Below, piece after piece: positions 14,802 to 23,805 of a stretch of 40,122 nt of DNA (the first letter of the stretch is position 1; each line of letters begins with the position of its first letter). The position numbers and the translations under genes are program-made. The DNA comes from Actinomycetota bacterium (GTDB lineage Bacteria; Actinomycetota; Actinomycetes; Mycobacteriales; HKI-0501), in contig JAVEDU010000088.1 of NCBI GenBank assembly GCA_030840805.1, positions 1-40,122 of the forward strand, given 5' to 3'. Below the pieces are notes generated by a model. It saw only the letters and a program-made list of their open reading frames with translations, was not told where the DNA came from and made no database searches.

Positions 14802-15300
14802 GCCCCGCGACCGTCACCGTGCCAATCCCGCCGACCTGCGCGAGCTGGCGGTGCGGGTCGAGGCGCTGGCCGCCGAGATGACGGCGATCCGCGACCGGAT
14901 GGTCGCCGGCGGGGACAGCCCCACCCAGCGGGTGAGCTTCCGGCTCGACGAGGGTGCCTCCGGCGTCCGTAGCGGCGCGACGGCCCTCACCGAGACGGCC
15001 GCCGACCTCGCCCGGGTCCTCGGCCGCTCCGACTGCGCCGCGAACTGGGGCGCCTGCCCGGAGCACGGAGGCACACTGCGGGCCTCCGGTGGTGTCGCCT
15101 GGTGTCAGGCGCGGAGATGCCGCCGGGCGTGGAACTACAACCGCCTCGGACTGCCGTGCAGCGAGCCGGCGGCCTACATCGCGCGCGACCCCGCCGGTGA
15201 CGAACTGCGGTGGTGCGCCGGCCACACCCTCCAGGCTCGCGCCGTCCTGGCGGGCGACCACACCTACATCACGATCACCGGACGAGGAGATCGGCCATGA
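14791..15300 (+). CDS. Cysteine-rich hypothetical element protein
   Basis: 169 residues from a GTG at 14791, eleven bases inside the preceding gene. This start is chosen because it is the only in-frame one before the well-coded segment LRELAVRVEALAAEMTAIRD. The first 75 residues are helical with RVSFRLDEGASGVRSGA. From about residue 83 there are seven cysteines plus histidines (CAANWGACPEHGG, WCQARRCRRAW, LPCSEPAAY, WCAGH), probably one or two zinc sites. The following ATG overlaps its stop. It could bind DNA or act as an adaptor; nothing more specific is supported. A competing ATG at 14798 in another frame closes at 14881 and has poorer codon bias. Confidence 0.6.
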   Translation: MPDEPRDRHRANPADLRELAVRVEALAAEMTAIRDRMVAGGDSPTQRVSFRLDEGASGVRSGATALTETAADLARVLGRSDCAANWGACPEHGGTLRASGGVAWCQARRCRRAWNYNRLGLPCSEPAAYIARDPAGDELRWCAGHTLQARAVLAGDHTYITITGRGDRP

Positions 15301-15488
15301 CCCGGCTACCCACCTTCCAGGACACGCGCCGAGCGGCGTTCGCGATGCTCGGTGACGTCGAGGACATCCTGCGCTCGGACTGGCGTTCCGGGACGGGCCC
15401 CACGACGGAACAGGCCGACGCCGCGATGCAGGCCCGGCGGCACATCGCCGAGGCGAAGGCCGCGCTCGATGAGGCGGCGCGCTCATGA
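15297..15488 (+). CDS. Small helical hypothetical protein
   Basis: 63 residues from an ATGA overlap. The sequence TRRAAFAMLGDVEDILRSDW and ADAAMQARRHIAEAKAALDE suggests two long helices. It overlaps the excisionase start by ATGA. It has the size and position of small accessory factors for recombination directionality, but no family is recognised. Confidence 0.6.
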   Translation: MTRLPTFQDTRRAAFAMLGDVEDILRSDWRSGTGPTTEQADAAMQARRHIAEAKAALDEAARS

Positions 15489-15697
15489 CGGCCGCCGTGC
15501 GGAGCGTCCACGAGACCCGGGCGGCCATCCGTCGCCTGTGGAGCGTCGAGGACCTGTCCGCGTACCTCGGCGTACCTGTCCGGACTCTCTACCAGTGGCG
15601 GACCAAGCGGTGCGGCCCACCGGGGAGGCGGGTCGGGCGGTACGTCCGCTACCGCCCGGAGGATGTCGAAGCCTGGCTCGACTCCGAGACGCGGTAG
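15485..15697 (+). CDS. xis: Excisionase / helix-turn-helix DNA-binding protein
   Basis: 70 residues with the MerR-like helix-turn-helix used by many excisionases: LWSVEDLSAYLGVPVRTLYQWR, then GPPGRRVGRYVRYRPEDVEAWL. The final ...VEAWLD helix is the typical end of this family. It lies nine bases before the integrase start, as expected for a recombination directionality factor that helps the integrase cut the element out. A role also as transcription regulator of int cannot be excluded. Confidence 0.87.
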   Translation: MTAAVRSVHETRAAIRRLWSVEDLSAYLGVPVRTLYQWRTKRCGPPGRRVGRYVRYRPEDVEAWLDSETR

Positions 15698-15705
15698 GGC
15701 ACTGG

Positions 15706-16896
15706 ATGGCACGACCACCGATGGCGCTGGGGACGTGGGGAGAGATCCGCGTGCACGTCTCCCACGTCAACGTCAGGGGCCGGCCCGACCGGTTCCGAGC
15801 CGTGGCCGGCTATCGCGATTTCGACGGGAAGACCCGCCAGGTCGAGCGCTACGACCGGACCAAGGCGGGCGCGGTCAACCGGCTCCGGATCGCGCTGAAG
15901 GAGCGATCCACCCTGGGTCGGCGCGGTGAGCTGACCGCGGCGCACCGCTTCGGTGACGCCGCCGCGATGTGGCTGGCGAAGATCGAGGCCATGGCCGCCG
16001 AGGATCGGCGCTCCCCGGGCACGGTGGAGACCTACCGCCGGGTGTTCGAGCGGCACGTCAAGCCGGCCCTGGAGGAGCTGCGGCTCGCCGAGGTGCTGAC
16101 TCCCGTCGTGGACCGCTTCATCGCGACCGTGAAGGAGGACGTGGGCGCGCCGACCGCGCGGACGTGCAAGACCATCGTCTCCGGGGTCATGGGGCTGGCC
16201 GTCCGCTACGGCGCGGTGACTACCAATCCGGTCCGTGAGGTCGAACGCGTCGAGGGTCTGCCGAAGAAGGAGCCACGGTCCCTCACCGAGGAGGAGCGCG
16301 TGGCGTGGGTCGTCCAGCTCGCCGGCGACGAGGACGCGGTGCGGAAGGATCTTCCGGACCTCACGGCCTTCATGCTCGCGACGGGAGCCCGCATCGGGGA
16401 GACGCTGGCGGTCCTGTGGTCCGAGGTGGACCTCGAACGCGAGACCGTCGAGATCACGTCCACGGTGATCCGGGTCAAGGGCGTCGGGCTGCTCCGCAAG
16501 CGGACGAAGTCCCGGGCCGGCCAGCGGGTGCTGCCGCTGCCGAGCTGGGCGGTCGCCATGCTGCGCCGGCGGTTCGTGGAGAACCCGCGGCTGGACGAAC
16601 CGGTGTTCCCCGACGACCGGGGAGGGTTTCGAGACCGGAGCAACGTGCAGCGGGACCTCCGCGAGGCGCGAGGGACCAAGGACCTCGCGTGGGTGACGTC
16701 GCACAGCTTCCGCAAGACGACCGCCACGATCCTCGACGAGGCCGGCCTCAGCTCCCGCCTGGTGGCGGACCAGCTGGGTCACGCGCGGCCGTCGATGACG
16801 CAGGACGTGTACCTCGGGCGCAAGCAGGTGAGCCAGCGTGCGGCCGCCGCTCTGGAGGCTGCGTTGGGCACTCCGGAAGAGCAAAACCATGGGTAA
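15706..16896 (+). CDS. int: Tyrosine site-specific integrase
   Basis: 396 residues. An N-terminal arm-binding region (FRAVAGYRDFDGKTRQVERY) is followed by a core-binding SAM-like domain near 80-170. The catalytic domain has R229 (LATGARIGETL), a lysine near 266-268 (RKRTKSR), H333 and R336 (TSHSFRKTTAT), H359 (LGHARPSM) and the nucleophile Y369 (DVYLGR). All residues for phage-type recombination are present, so the enzyme is likely active. The gene points at the tRNA-Lys gene 54 bases away, which it probably uses as attachment site. The ATG at 15706 is chosen; an ATG at 15721 is an alternative. Confidence 0.95.
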   Translation: MARPPMALGTWGEIRVHVSHVNVRGRPDRFRAVAGYRDFDGKTRQVERYDRTKAGAVNRLRIALKERSTLGRRGELTAAHRFGDAAAMWLAKIEAMAAEDRRSPGTVETYRRVFERHVKPALEELRLAEVLTPVVDRFIATVKEDVGAPTARTCKTIVSGVMGLAVRYGAVTTNPVREVERVEGLPKKEPRSLTEEERVAWVVQLAGDEDAVRKDLPDLTAFMLATGARIGETLAVLWSEVDLERETVEITSTVIRVKGVGLLRKRTKSRAGQRVLPLPSWAVAMLRRRFVENPRLDEPVFPDDRGGFRDRSNVQRDLREARGTKDLAWVTSHSFRKTTATILDEAGLSSRLVADQLGHARPSMTQDVYLGRKQVSQRAAAALEAALGTPEEQNHG

Positions 16897-16950
16897 ACCA
16901 TGGGCCGCCGGGTGCGGGGGAGACGGGGCTACTGCCCTGACCTGGGATTG

Positions 16951-17026
<76 letters not shown>

Positions 17027-17213
17027 GCGTTGCCGGAGCAACGGGATAGAACGATAGCAGGGGACTCGACCCCCTCCGCACCGGGGCGGTCGGAGGGCTG
17101 CGTCACACCCCGCGCGTGCTGTCGGGGCGGGATCTCAACCCCGGGAACCGTTAGGACGATGCCCCCTCGTGAGGCAACATGTCTTGGTACGTCATCGAAG
17201 AACGGAGCGTTAC

Positions 17214-18404
17214 ATGCGGGGCCCCCTCCGTCATGCCACCGCGGCCTGCTGTCTTGCCGGACTGTTCCTGCTCTCCGCGTGCACGGGCTCGGCCGAGGGC
17301 GGGGAGACCGCGCCGTCGCCCTCCGTGGCACCTGAAGCCCCCGCGACGGTCTCCCTGCGGCCCGCCCACGGCACCACGGGCGTCTTGACCAGCACCGAGC
17401 TCGCGGTCGCCACCGACGGCACCCTCGACGGGCTGCGCGTCGTGGACGCCGAGGGCAAGACGGTCCCCGGCGCGTTCCGGGCGGGCAGCCGGCGCTGGCT
17501 CCCCGCGCGCCAGCTCGACTACTCCACCCGGTACACGGTCACGGCGACGGCCACCAAGGGCGACGCGGCGCCCCGCACCATCACCTCCACGTTCACGACG
17601 ATGTCGCGGCCGGGGCAGCTCACCGGCGCGGATCCGTACGTCTTCGACGGCGACACGGTCGGGGTCGGCATGCCGGTCGTCATCGAGTTCAGCAAGGACA
17701 TCCCGAAGGCGCGGCACGCCGCGGTGGAGCGCCGGCTGTTCGTGAAGTCCACCCCGGCGGTCACGGGCTCCTGGTACTGGTGGAGCGACTCCGAGGTCCA
17801 CTACCGCCCCAAGGCGTACTGGAAGCCCGGCACCGAGGTGACGCTCCGCGCCGCGATCGGCGGCCTGCCGATGGGCTACGGCAACTACGGCAAGCGGGAC
17901 CGGTTCGTCGACTTCCGGATCGGCGACCACGTCGTCACCGAGGTCGACGCGTCCACGCACGTCGCGCGGGTGTACCGGAACGGCGCGCTGATCCGCACCA
18001 TGCCGGCGAGCCTCGGCAAGGCGAGCACGCCGACGTCCGCCGGCACGATGGTCGTGATGGACAAGAAGTCGGAGATGACGTTCGACTCGGGCACCTTCGG
18101 TGTCCCGGCGAACACACCCGGTGGGTACCGCCAGAAGGTGAAGTGGGATGTCCGCTTCACCTGGGGCGGCGAGTTCTTCCACTCGGCACCGTGGTCGGTG
18201 GGGGACCAGGGCTACCGGAACGTCTCCCACGGTTGCGTGAACCTCAGCCCCTCGAACGCGCGGTGGTTCTTCGACCTCGCCAAGAAGGGCGACGTCGTCC
18301 GGATCGTGAACACCGGCCGTACGGTGGCGCCGGGCAACGGGTGGACCGACTGGAACGTCCCGTGGAACCGGTACGTCGAGGGCAGCGCGCTGCACAGCGC
18401 CTGA
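17214..18404 (+). CDS. L,D-transpeptidase, lipoprotein with Ig-like domains
   Basis: 396 residues from the ATG at 17214, preceded by GGAG. A lipoprotein signal ends LAGLFLLSAC, with C23 as the lipidated residue, so the protein is anchored outside the membrane. Two Ig-like domains follow (about 45-130 and 133-235), then the YkuD catalytic domain with H323 (FFHSAPWS) and the active-site motif SHGCVNLS (H339, C341). This is the layout of mycobacterial LdtMt2-type enzymes that form 3-3 peptidoglycan crosslinks and resist most beta-lactams except carbapenems. It is the first chromosomal gene after tRNA-Lys and appears to be transcribed alone, with a strong hairpin after it. Confidence 0.93.
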   Translation: MRGPLRHATAACCLAGLFLLSACTGSAEGGETAPSPSVAPEAPATVSLRPAHGTTGVLTSTELAVATDGTLDGLRVVDAEGKTVPGAFRAGSRRWLPARQLDYSTRYTVTATATKGDAAPRTITSTFTTMSRPGQLTGADPYVFDGDTVGVGMPVVIEFSKDIPKARHAAVERRLFVKSTPAVTGSWYWWSDSEVHYRPKAYWKPGTEVTLRAAIGGLPMGYGNYGKRDRFVDFRIGDHVVTEVDASTHVARVYRNGALIRTMPASLGKASTPTSAGTMVVMDKKSEMTFDSGTFGVPANTPGGYRQKVKWDVRFTWGGEFFHSAPWSVGDQGYRNVSHGCVNLSPSNARWFFDLAKKGDVVRIVNTGRTVAPGNGWTDWNVPWNRYVEGSALHSA

Positions 18405-18410
18405 CACACA

Positions 18411-18448
18411 CGAAGAAGGGCCGGTCCGCGAGGACCGGCCCTTCTTCG
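18411..18448. terminator. Strong hairpin terminator, 17-bp perfect stem
   Basis: CGAAGAAGGGCCGGTCC (18411-18427) pairs perfectly with 18432-18448 around a GCGA loop. It stands between the transpeptidase gene and the opposing tRNA-His gene, so it can serve both directions. There is no long T-run, as is common in actinobacteria. Confidence 0.85.
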
Positions 18449-18451
18449 TAC

Positions 18452-18528
18452 TGGGGTGACTGACGGGGCTCGAACCCGCGACCTCCGGGACCACAACCAG
18501 GCGCTCTGCCAGCTGAGCTACAGTCACC
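18452..18528 (-). tRNA. tRNA-His(GTG)
   Basis: 77 bases including the extra G at position -1 and encoded CCA. The acceptor is GTGACTG/CAGTCAC, the anticodon loop is TTGTGGT with anticodon GTG, and the T-loop is TTCGAGC. The anticodon stem CCTGG/CCCGG has a T-C mismatch at its middle pair (29-41), unusual for an otherwise normal gene. Confidence 0.93.
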
Positions 18529-18609
18529 ACACCCCGGCGAACCGGGACGACCCATGATAGCGGCTCTGATCGGGCCGCCAGTACCGGGTTGGGCATCGGG
18601 GGACCGGGA

Positions 18610-19251
18610 TCACATGCCGACGGCGTTTCCGTCGCCCGCGGCCGGCGGAGCGCTCGGCGCGGACAGCTCCGCGGCCACCGCCTTCGCCTGGTCCACGTCG
18701 GGTCCGGGCAGCGGTACGAACACGGTCCGCCGGTAGTACTCCAGCTCGCGGATGCTCTCCTGGATGTCGGCGAGCGCCCGGTGGGCGAGGCCCTTCTGCG
18801 GCTGCCCGAAGTACACGCGCGGGTACCAGCGCCGCGCGAGCTCCTTCACCGACGACACGTCGACCATCCGGTAGTGCAGGTAGTCGTCCAGCGCCGGCAT
18901 GTCCCGGGTGAGGAAGCCCCGGTCGGTCGCGATCGAGTTCCCGCACAGGGGAGCGGTGCGCGGTTCCGGGACGTACTGCCGGACGTAGTCCAGGACCATC
19001 CGCTCGGCCTCGGCCACCGTGACGGTGGAACGCCGGACCTCCTCGGTCAGGCCGGACTTGGCGTGCATGTCGCGCACCACGTCGATCATCCCGTCGAGGA
19101 GGCTGTCGTCGGCGCGGATCACCACGTCGACGCCCTCCCCGAGGACGTTCAGGTCGGAGTCGGTGACCAGGGCCGCCACCTCGATCAGCGCATCGCGCCC
19201 GAGGTCGAGCCCGGTCATCTCACAGTCGATCCACACCAAGCGGTCATTCAC
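18610..19251 (-). CDS. orn: Oligoribonuclease
   Basis: 213 residues from a GTG at 19251. It starts [17 protein letters not shown] with the DEDD residues D9 and E11; further motifs are [30 protein letters not shown] and [18 protein letters not shown], the HxAxxD end of the DEDDh exonucleases. Orn degrades two- to five-base RNAs, including the pGpG left from cyclic di-GMP breakdown, and is essential in several bacteria. The C-terminus is about 20 to 30 residues longer than usual, rich in Ala and Pro. The start is only 17 bases after the egtD stop, so it is probably read as the last gene of the egt operon. Confidence 0.95.
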   Translation of the reverse strand: MNDRLVWIDCEMTGLDLGRDALIEVAALVTDSDLNVLGEGVDVVIRADDSLLDGMIDVVRDMHAKSGLTEEVRRSTVTVAEAERMVLDYVRQYVPEPRTAPLCGNSIATDRGFLTRDMPALDDYLHYRMVDVSSVKELARRWYPRVYFGQPQKGLAHRALADIQESIRELEYYRRTVFVPLPGPDVDQAKAVAAELSAPSAPPAAGDGNAVGM

Positions 19252-19268
19252 GAGACGTGAGCCTACGG

Positions 19269-20291
19269 CTACTCGAGGTCCGGCGCGGCGGGACCCGGGC
19301 TTTCGCCGGTCGCCGTCGCGAGGGACAGGGCGTACCGGCCCGCCGAGTCGGACCACCATTCGTCGAGGCGGAACCCGGCCTCGGCCAGCTCGGCGGTGAC
19401 CCGGCCGCGGTGGAACTTCGCCGAGATCTCGGTCCGCATCTCCTCGCCCGCGGCGAACTCGACGCTCAGGCGCAGCGCCGGGATCTCGATCCGCTGCGCA
19501 GACCGGGCGCGCAGGCGCATCTCGATCCACTGGTTCTCGGGGTCCCACACGGCCACGTGCGCGAACTCGTCCGGGTCGAGCGTGGCGCCCAGCTCGCGGC
19601 GCAGGACGTGGAGCACGTTGAGGTTGAACTGGGCCGTCACCCCGGCCGCGTCGTCGTACGCGCGCACGAGGACGTCCGGGTCGGTCACCAGGCCGGTACC
19701 GAGCAGCAGCGAGTCGCCGGGCGCGAGCCCCCGCCGCAGGTCCGCCAGGAACTCCCGGCGCGCCGAGGGCAGCAGGTTCCCGATCGTCCCGCCGAGGAAC
19801 GCGACCATGCGCCGGCCGCCCTCCGGCAGCCGGTCGAGGTGGTGCTCGAAGTCGGCGAGGACCGCGTGGACCTCGAGGTCCGGGTAGTCCTCGAGCAGTG
19901 CCTCGCCCGCGCCGATCAGCGCGCTCTCGCTCACGTCGACCGGGACGTACCGGCGCAGCGATCCGGCGGCCAGCATCGCGTCGAGCAGGATGCGGGTCTT
20001 CTCCGAGGAACCCGACCCCAGCTCGACCAGCGTGTCGGCCGCCGACCGGGCCGCGATGTCCGCGGCGTGCGCCCGGAGGATCTCCGCCTCCGCGCGGGTC
20101 GGGTAGTACTCCGGCAGCCGGGTGATCTCCTCGAACAGCTCGCTGCCCCGCTCGTCGTAGAACCACTTCGGCGGCAGGTGTTTGGGTGTCGAGGTCAGTC
20201 CACCGCGGACATCGGCGGCGAGCGTGGTCGCCAGGAAGTCCTCGGAGAGGTGGCGGTCCACCCGGACCCGGCTGGTGGGGACGTGGGTCAT
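19269..20291 (-). CDS. egtD: L-histidine N-alpha-methyltransferase
   Basis: 340 residues from an ATG with GGAGGA four bases upstream; the start overlaps the egtC stop (ATGA). EgtD adds three methyl groups from AdoMet to histidine, giving hercynine, the first compound of the ergothioneine route. Family features are [19 protein letters not shown], the AdoMet loop [11 protein letters not shown] (residues 89-99), [11 protein letters not shown] and the late segment [15 protein letters not shown]. The length matches the mycobacterial enzyme. It is the fourth gene of egtABCD. Confidence 0.97.
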   Translation of the reverse strand: MTHVPTSRVRVDRHLSEDFLATTLAADVRGGLTSTPKHLPPKWFYDERGSELFEEITRLPEYYPTRAEAEILRAHAADIAARSAADTLVELGSGSSEKTRILLDAMLAAGSLRRYVPVDVSESALIGAGEALLEDYPDLEVHAVLADFEHHLDRLPEGGRRMVAFLGGTIGNLLPSARREFLADLRRGLAPGDSLLLGTGLVTDPDVLVRAYDDAAGVTAQFNLNVLHVLRRELGATLDPDEFAHVAVWDPENQWIEMRLRARSAQRIEIPALRLSVEFAAGEEMRTEISAKFHRGRVTAELAEAGFRLDEWWSDSAGRYALSLATATGESPGPAAPDLE

Positions 20292-21034
20292 CGTTCCTCC
20301 AGTGCGGTGAGCGAGATTCCGGAGCGGTCGGCGGTGACGAGGGTGTGGTCGGGGACCTCGGTCCACCCCGGGCCGTCGTCGTCGGGTTCGGAGGCCACGG
20401 TCAGGCCGTGTCGGTCCTGCCGGTGGTACAGCGAGTCGCCCCAGGTCGTGGCCGCGATCGACGTGCCGTCGGTGAGCAGCAGGTTCAGCCGGCCGGGTGC
20501 CGCAGCGCCGACCGCGCCGACGACGTCGGCGAGCGCCTTGCCCGTCGACAGGCCGTCCCGCAGCCGCGCCCGGACCAGCGCCCAGAGCAGCGCCGAGTCG
20601 GTCGGGGCGTCGAGCGTCAGCAGGTCACGGACCGGGAGCGCCGACGCGAGCGCCGCCACGCTGTCCGGCCAGCCGCCGACGGCTCCGTTGTGGCTGAAGA
20701 GCCACGGGCCCTCCCCGAACGGCGCGGACGCGCCCTCCGCCACCGGCATGCCGGTCGTCGCGGACCGGACCGCCGCGAGCACCGCGCCGGTGCGCGTCGC
20801 GGCGGCCAGTCCCGGCAGCGAGGAGTCACCCCAGATCGGCACCGCGCGCCGGTAGCGGACCGGCTCCGCGAGGTCCGAGACGTACCAGCCGATGCCGAAC
20901 CCGTCGGCGTTGACCGTCCCGGTGCCGCGCATGTACCGCGGGGCCCAGGACTGCCGGTACAGCCCGTACGGCGGGTCGATCAGCAGCTCCCGGAGGGTCC
21001 GCGGGGCGCCGAGGTACGCGAGGTGGCGGCACAC
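20288..21034 (-). CDS. egtC: Gamma-glutamyl-hercynylcysteine sulfoxide hydrolase
   Basis: 248 residues from a GTG at 21034, four bases after the egtB stop. After loss of the initiator the protein begins with C2 (VCRHLAYLG), the nucleophile of class II glutamine-amidotransferase-type Ntn hydrolases. Other family segments are [22 protein letters not shown] and [10 protein letters not shown]. EgtC removes glutamate from gamma-glutamyl-hercynylcysteine sulfoxide. The position between egtB and egtD makes the assignment firm. Confidence 0.96.
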   Translation of the reverse strand: MCRHLAYLGAPRTLRELLIDPPYGLYRQSWAPRYMRGTGTVNADGFGIGWYVSDLAEPVRYRRAVPIWGDSSLPGLAAATRTGAVLAAVRSATTGMPVAEGASAPFGEGPWLFSHNGAVGGWPDSVAALASALPVRDLLTLDAPTDSALLWALVRARLRDGLSTGKALADVVGAVGAAAPGRLNLLLTDGTSIAATTWGDSLYHRQDRHGLTVASEPDDDGPGWTEVPDHTLVTADRSGISLTALEER

Positions 21035-21038
21035 GCCG

Positions 21039-22376
21039 TCAGCCCGCGTCGCCGGGACGGGCGTCGCGGGCACACCGGAACCCGGCGAAGATCTGCCGCC
21101 GGATCGGGTGGTCCCAGTTCCGGAACGTGGCCCGCGCCGCCGCCCCGTCCGTCGCCCACGAGCCCCCGCGCAGCACCCGGTAGTCGCCGCCGAAGAACAC
21201 CTCGGAGTACTCGCGGTACGGGAACGCGCCGAACCCCGGGTACGGGCGGAACCCGCTCGACGTCCACTCCCAGACGTCGCCGATGAGCTGCCGGACGCCG
21301 TACGCCGAGGCGCCGGCGGGGTAGGAACCGGCCGGTGCGGGCTGGAGGTGGCGCTGCCCGAGGTTCGCGTGCGCGGGCGTCGGGTCCTCGTCGCCCCAGG
21401 GGAACCGGCGGGACCGGTCCGCGGCCGGGTCGTGCCGAGCGGCCTTCTCCCACTCCGCCTCGGTCGGCAGCCGCCGACCCAGCCAGCGGGCGTAGGCGTC
21501 GGCCTCGTACCAGCACACGTGCTGGACGGGCTCGTCCGCCGGAATCGGCTCGACCACGCCGAAGCGCCGCCGCAGCCACCGGCCGCCGTCCCGCAGCCAG
21601 AACTGCGGCGCGACAAGTCCGGCCTCCCGGTTGTGCGCCCAGCCCTCGGGCGTCCACCAGCGGGGGTCGTCGTATCCGCCCCCGTCGAGGAAGGCCGTGT
21701 ACGCCCCGTTGGTGACCGGCGTCGTGTCGATCCAGAACGCCTCGGTGTGGACCCGGTACGCCGGCCGCTCGTTGTCCAGCGCCCAGGGTTCGGTGTCCGT
21801 CCCCATGCTGAACGCCCCGGCCGGGATCAGGACCTCCGCCGGGAGACCGGCGACCTGCGCGGGCCGGGGCGGCGGCGGCGCGTGCAGCACCGGCGTGCCG
21901 TCCCGGAGCTGGTGCGTGGCGGCCATCGTCTCGTCGTGCTGCTGCTCGTGCTGGAGGATCATCCCGAAGGCGAAGCCACGGTCGACGAGCCGGCGGCCCT
22001 CCAGCGGCGTGGTCGCGAGGATGTCCAGCACCTTCTCGCGGACCTGGCCGACATACGTCCGCGCCTCGGCGGGCGGGAGCAACGGCAGCGCCACCCGGTC
22101 CCGCCGGGCGTGCATGAACGCGTCGTAGAGGTTGTCGATGTCCTGCCGGACCGGTTCGCGGCCCCCGACGTCCCGGACGAGCCACAGCTCCTCCTGGTTG
22201 CCGATGTGCGCGAGGTCCCAGACCAGCGGCGACATGATCGGCGAGTGCTGTGCCGTCAGGTCGTCGTCGTCCACGGCCTCGGTCAGCAGCCGGCTGCGCT
22301 CCCGGGTCCGCGCCAGCTCCCCGGCCAGCCGCGCGCGCAGCGCCTCGCCGTCGAGCTGTGCGATCGACGCGGTCAC
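21039..22376 (-). CDS. egtB: Hercynine oxygenase (sulfoxide synthase)
   Basis: 445 residues from the GTG at 22376, which overlaps the egtA stop (GTGA). The N-terminal DinB-like domain carries the iron ligands H57 (AHIGNQEE) and H143/H147 in HEQQHDE. The C-terminal formylglycine-generating-enzyme-like domain runs from IPAGAFSMGTDTEP to GDVWEWTSSGFRPYPGF and LRGGSWA. EgtB joins hercynine and gamma-glutamylcysteine with oxygen to form the sulfoxide. The gene order and the use of gamma-glutamylcysteine fit the actinobacterial type I EgtB. All metal residues are present. Confidence 0.97.
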   Translation of the reverse strand: MTASIAQLDGEALRARLAGELARTRERSRLLTEAVDDDDLTAQHSPIMSPLVWDLAHIGNQEELWLVRDVGGREPVRQDIDNLYDAFMHARRDRVALPLLPPAEARTYVGQVREKVLDILATTPLEGRRLVDRGFAFGMILQHEQQHDETMAATHQLRDGTPVLHAPPPPRPAQVAGLPAEVLIPAGAFSMGTDTEPWALDNERPAYRVHTEAFWIDTTPVTNGAYTAFLDGGGYDDPRWWTPEGWAHNREAGLVAPQFWLRDGGRWLRRRFGVVEPIPADEPVQHVCWYEADAYARWLGRRLPTEAEWEKAARHDPAADRSRRFPWGDEDPTPAHANLGQRHLQPAPAGSYPAGASAYGVRQLIGDVWEWTSSGFRPYPGFGAFPYREYSEVFFGGDYRVLRGGSWATDGAAARATFRNWDHPIRRQIFAGFRCARDARPGDAG

Positions 22377-23620
22377 TTCCGCCCCCTGTCCCGGACGCTG
22401 CGCGCGTCGAGATCGTCGTCGGCCGGGCATCGACCCTGATCGGTGTACGTCTCGAAGAACCGGTCCACGGTGTCCAGCAGCTCCGGCTGTGCGCCGAGCC
22501 GCGCCAGCGCGGAGCCGGTGACGTCGGCGACCGAACGCGCCGCCCGGTCGAGTACCGGATCGGCCACCGCGCAGCGCGCCGCCTGCTCCCAGCGTCCCTC
22601 CGCGGGCTCGGCCGCCGCCAGGGCGAGGTCGGCCGCCTGCGCGTCGCCGACGAGGGCGGCGACCACGGCGGTGGCGACCTGCCACGCGTCACCGGACTGC
22701 TGGTCGAGGTAGCGGACCTCCAGATGACCCTGCGCCCGGACCGGGGGGAACAGGGTGGTCAGGTGGTACGCCAGGTCGTCGTACGTCGGCGGCGGCCCGA
22801 ACGCGCCGTCCAACCACTCGCGGAACGTCGTACCGGCCGGGGCGTCCCAGCAGTCCGGGGAACGTCGGCAGCACAGCAACTCGGCGTCGAGCGCGAAGCG
22901 GGCGTACGCCTCCCGCGGGTCGCCGGTCGTCTCCGGCGGTCGCGTCCGGGACGGGTCGAGCCGGGCCCAGATCGACTGCCGGGTGGACCGCCAGCCGGTG
23001 AACTGTCCCGCCTGCACCGCGGAGTCCGCGAACATCGCGACCAGGACGGGGCCCAGCTTGTGGAGAAGGCTCCAGCGCTCGGCCGGGTCGACCCCGGTGT
23101 CGACGCTGACCTGCACGGAGGCGGTGGTGCACATCATCTCGCGGCCGGCGTCTCCGGTGCGGTCGAAATGGGCCTCCATCGCCGCGTAACGCGGGTGCCG
23201 GAGGATCCGGTGCGGCTGGCGGTACCGGTCGACGCCGCTGCCGTGCAGCGCCAGGTGCTCGGCGCGGAACCGCGCGGCGAGCACCTGGAGGTCGGTCGAG
23301 GTGATGCGCAGGCACTCGGTCAGGGTCGGCGCCGGCGGGCTGCTGATCTCTACCTGGCCGCCGGGCTCCACGGTGACGACGGAGCCGCACGGGAGCGGGG
23401 AGGAGGGCCGGTCCCCGAGTGTCGCGGGGAGATGTGGCCCGAGCGCGGCCGCGAGGCGGCCGGCGGAGAGCTCGGTTCGGGGATTGCGGGTGTCGTGCAC
23501 GAACCATTCGAGTTCGACGCCGAGCAGTCTCGGCGGTCCGGTCTTGAAGCACGTCGAGGCGACGTATGCCTCGGCGTCCTCCGCGCCCGCCACGCGGGCC
23601 GACGTCTCCTGCACCACCAT
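22373..23620 (-). CDS. egtA: Ergothioneine pathway glutamate-cysteine ligase
   Basis: 415 residues from the ATG at 23620; a GTG at 23632 is an equally possible start, and neither has a clear ribosome binding site. EgtA makes gamma-glutamylcysteine from glutamate, cysteine and ATP for EgtB. Features of this ligase family are LLGVELEWFVHDTRN, GGQVEISSPPAPTLTEC, TTASVQVSVDTGVDP and LEVRYLDQQSGDAW. It is the first gene of the leftward operon; the 185 bases before it are shared with the divergent gene at 23806. Confidence 0.93.
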   Translation of the reverse strand: MVVQETSARVAGAEDAEAYVASTCFKTGPPRLLGVELEWFVHDTRNPRTELSAGRLAAALGPHLPATLGDRPSSPLPCGSVVTVEPGGQVEISSPPAPTLTECLRITSTDLQVLAARFRAEHLALHGSGVDRYRQPHRILRHPRYAAMEAHFDRTGDAGREMMCTTASVQVSVDTGVDPAERWSLLHKLGPVLVAMFADSAVQAGQFTGWRSTRQSIWARLDPSRTRPPETTGDPREAYARFALDAELLCCRRSPDCWDAPAGTTFREWLDGAFGPPPTYDDLAYHLTTLFPPVRAQGHLEVRYLDQQSGDAWQVATAVVAALVGDAQAADLALAAAEPAEGRWEQAARCAVADPVLDRAARSVADVTGSALARLGAQPELLDTVDRFFETYTDQGRCPADDDLDARSVRDRGRK

Positions 23621-23735
23621 GCCGGTCACTGCAAACACCTCTGGTCTTGGGTCGGGCACCTCATCGGCTGAAACACCCTCGCACACGGGTCCGACAGTCG
23701 CACCCGATGCGACGTGACGAATGCGCTACGTGTTG

Positions 23736-23750
23736 GTAACCAGACGTTAC
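23736..23750. promoter_or_regulatory. Inverted repeat GTAAC-N5-GTTAC in the egtA upstream region
   Basis: A short perfect dyad lies about 116 bases before the egtA start and 56 bases before the divergent gene. It could be an operator for either; the arms are short, so chance is possible. Confidence 0.25.
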
Positions 23751-23805
23751 GCCTACGCCATGCTCGGGAAGCCGGTCCGAAACGGCCCCGGCCGACACTC
23801 GCAGT

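Noticed and set aside
16884-16905. Duplicated AAACCATGGG at the integrase stop
   Set aside because: Two ten-base copies 11 bases apart; too short and placed partly in coding sequence to argue for an att or regulatory site.
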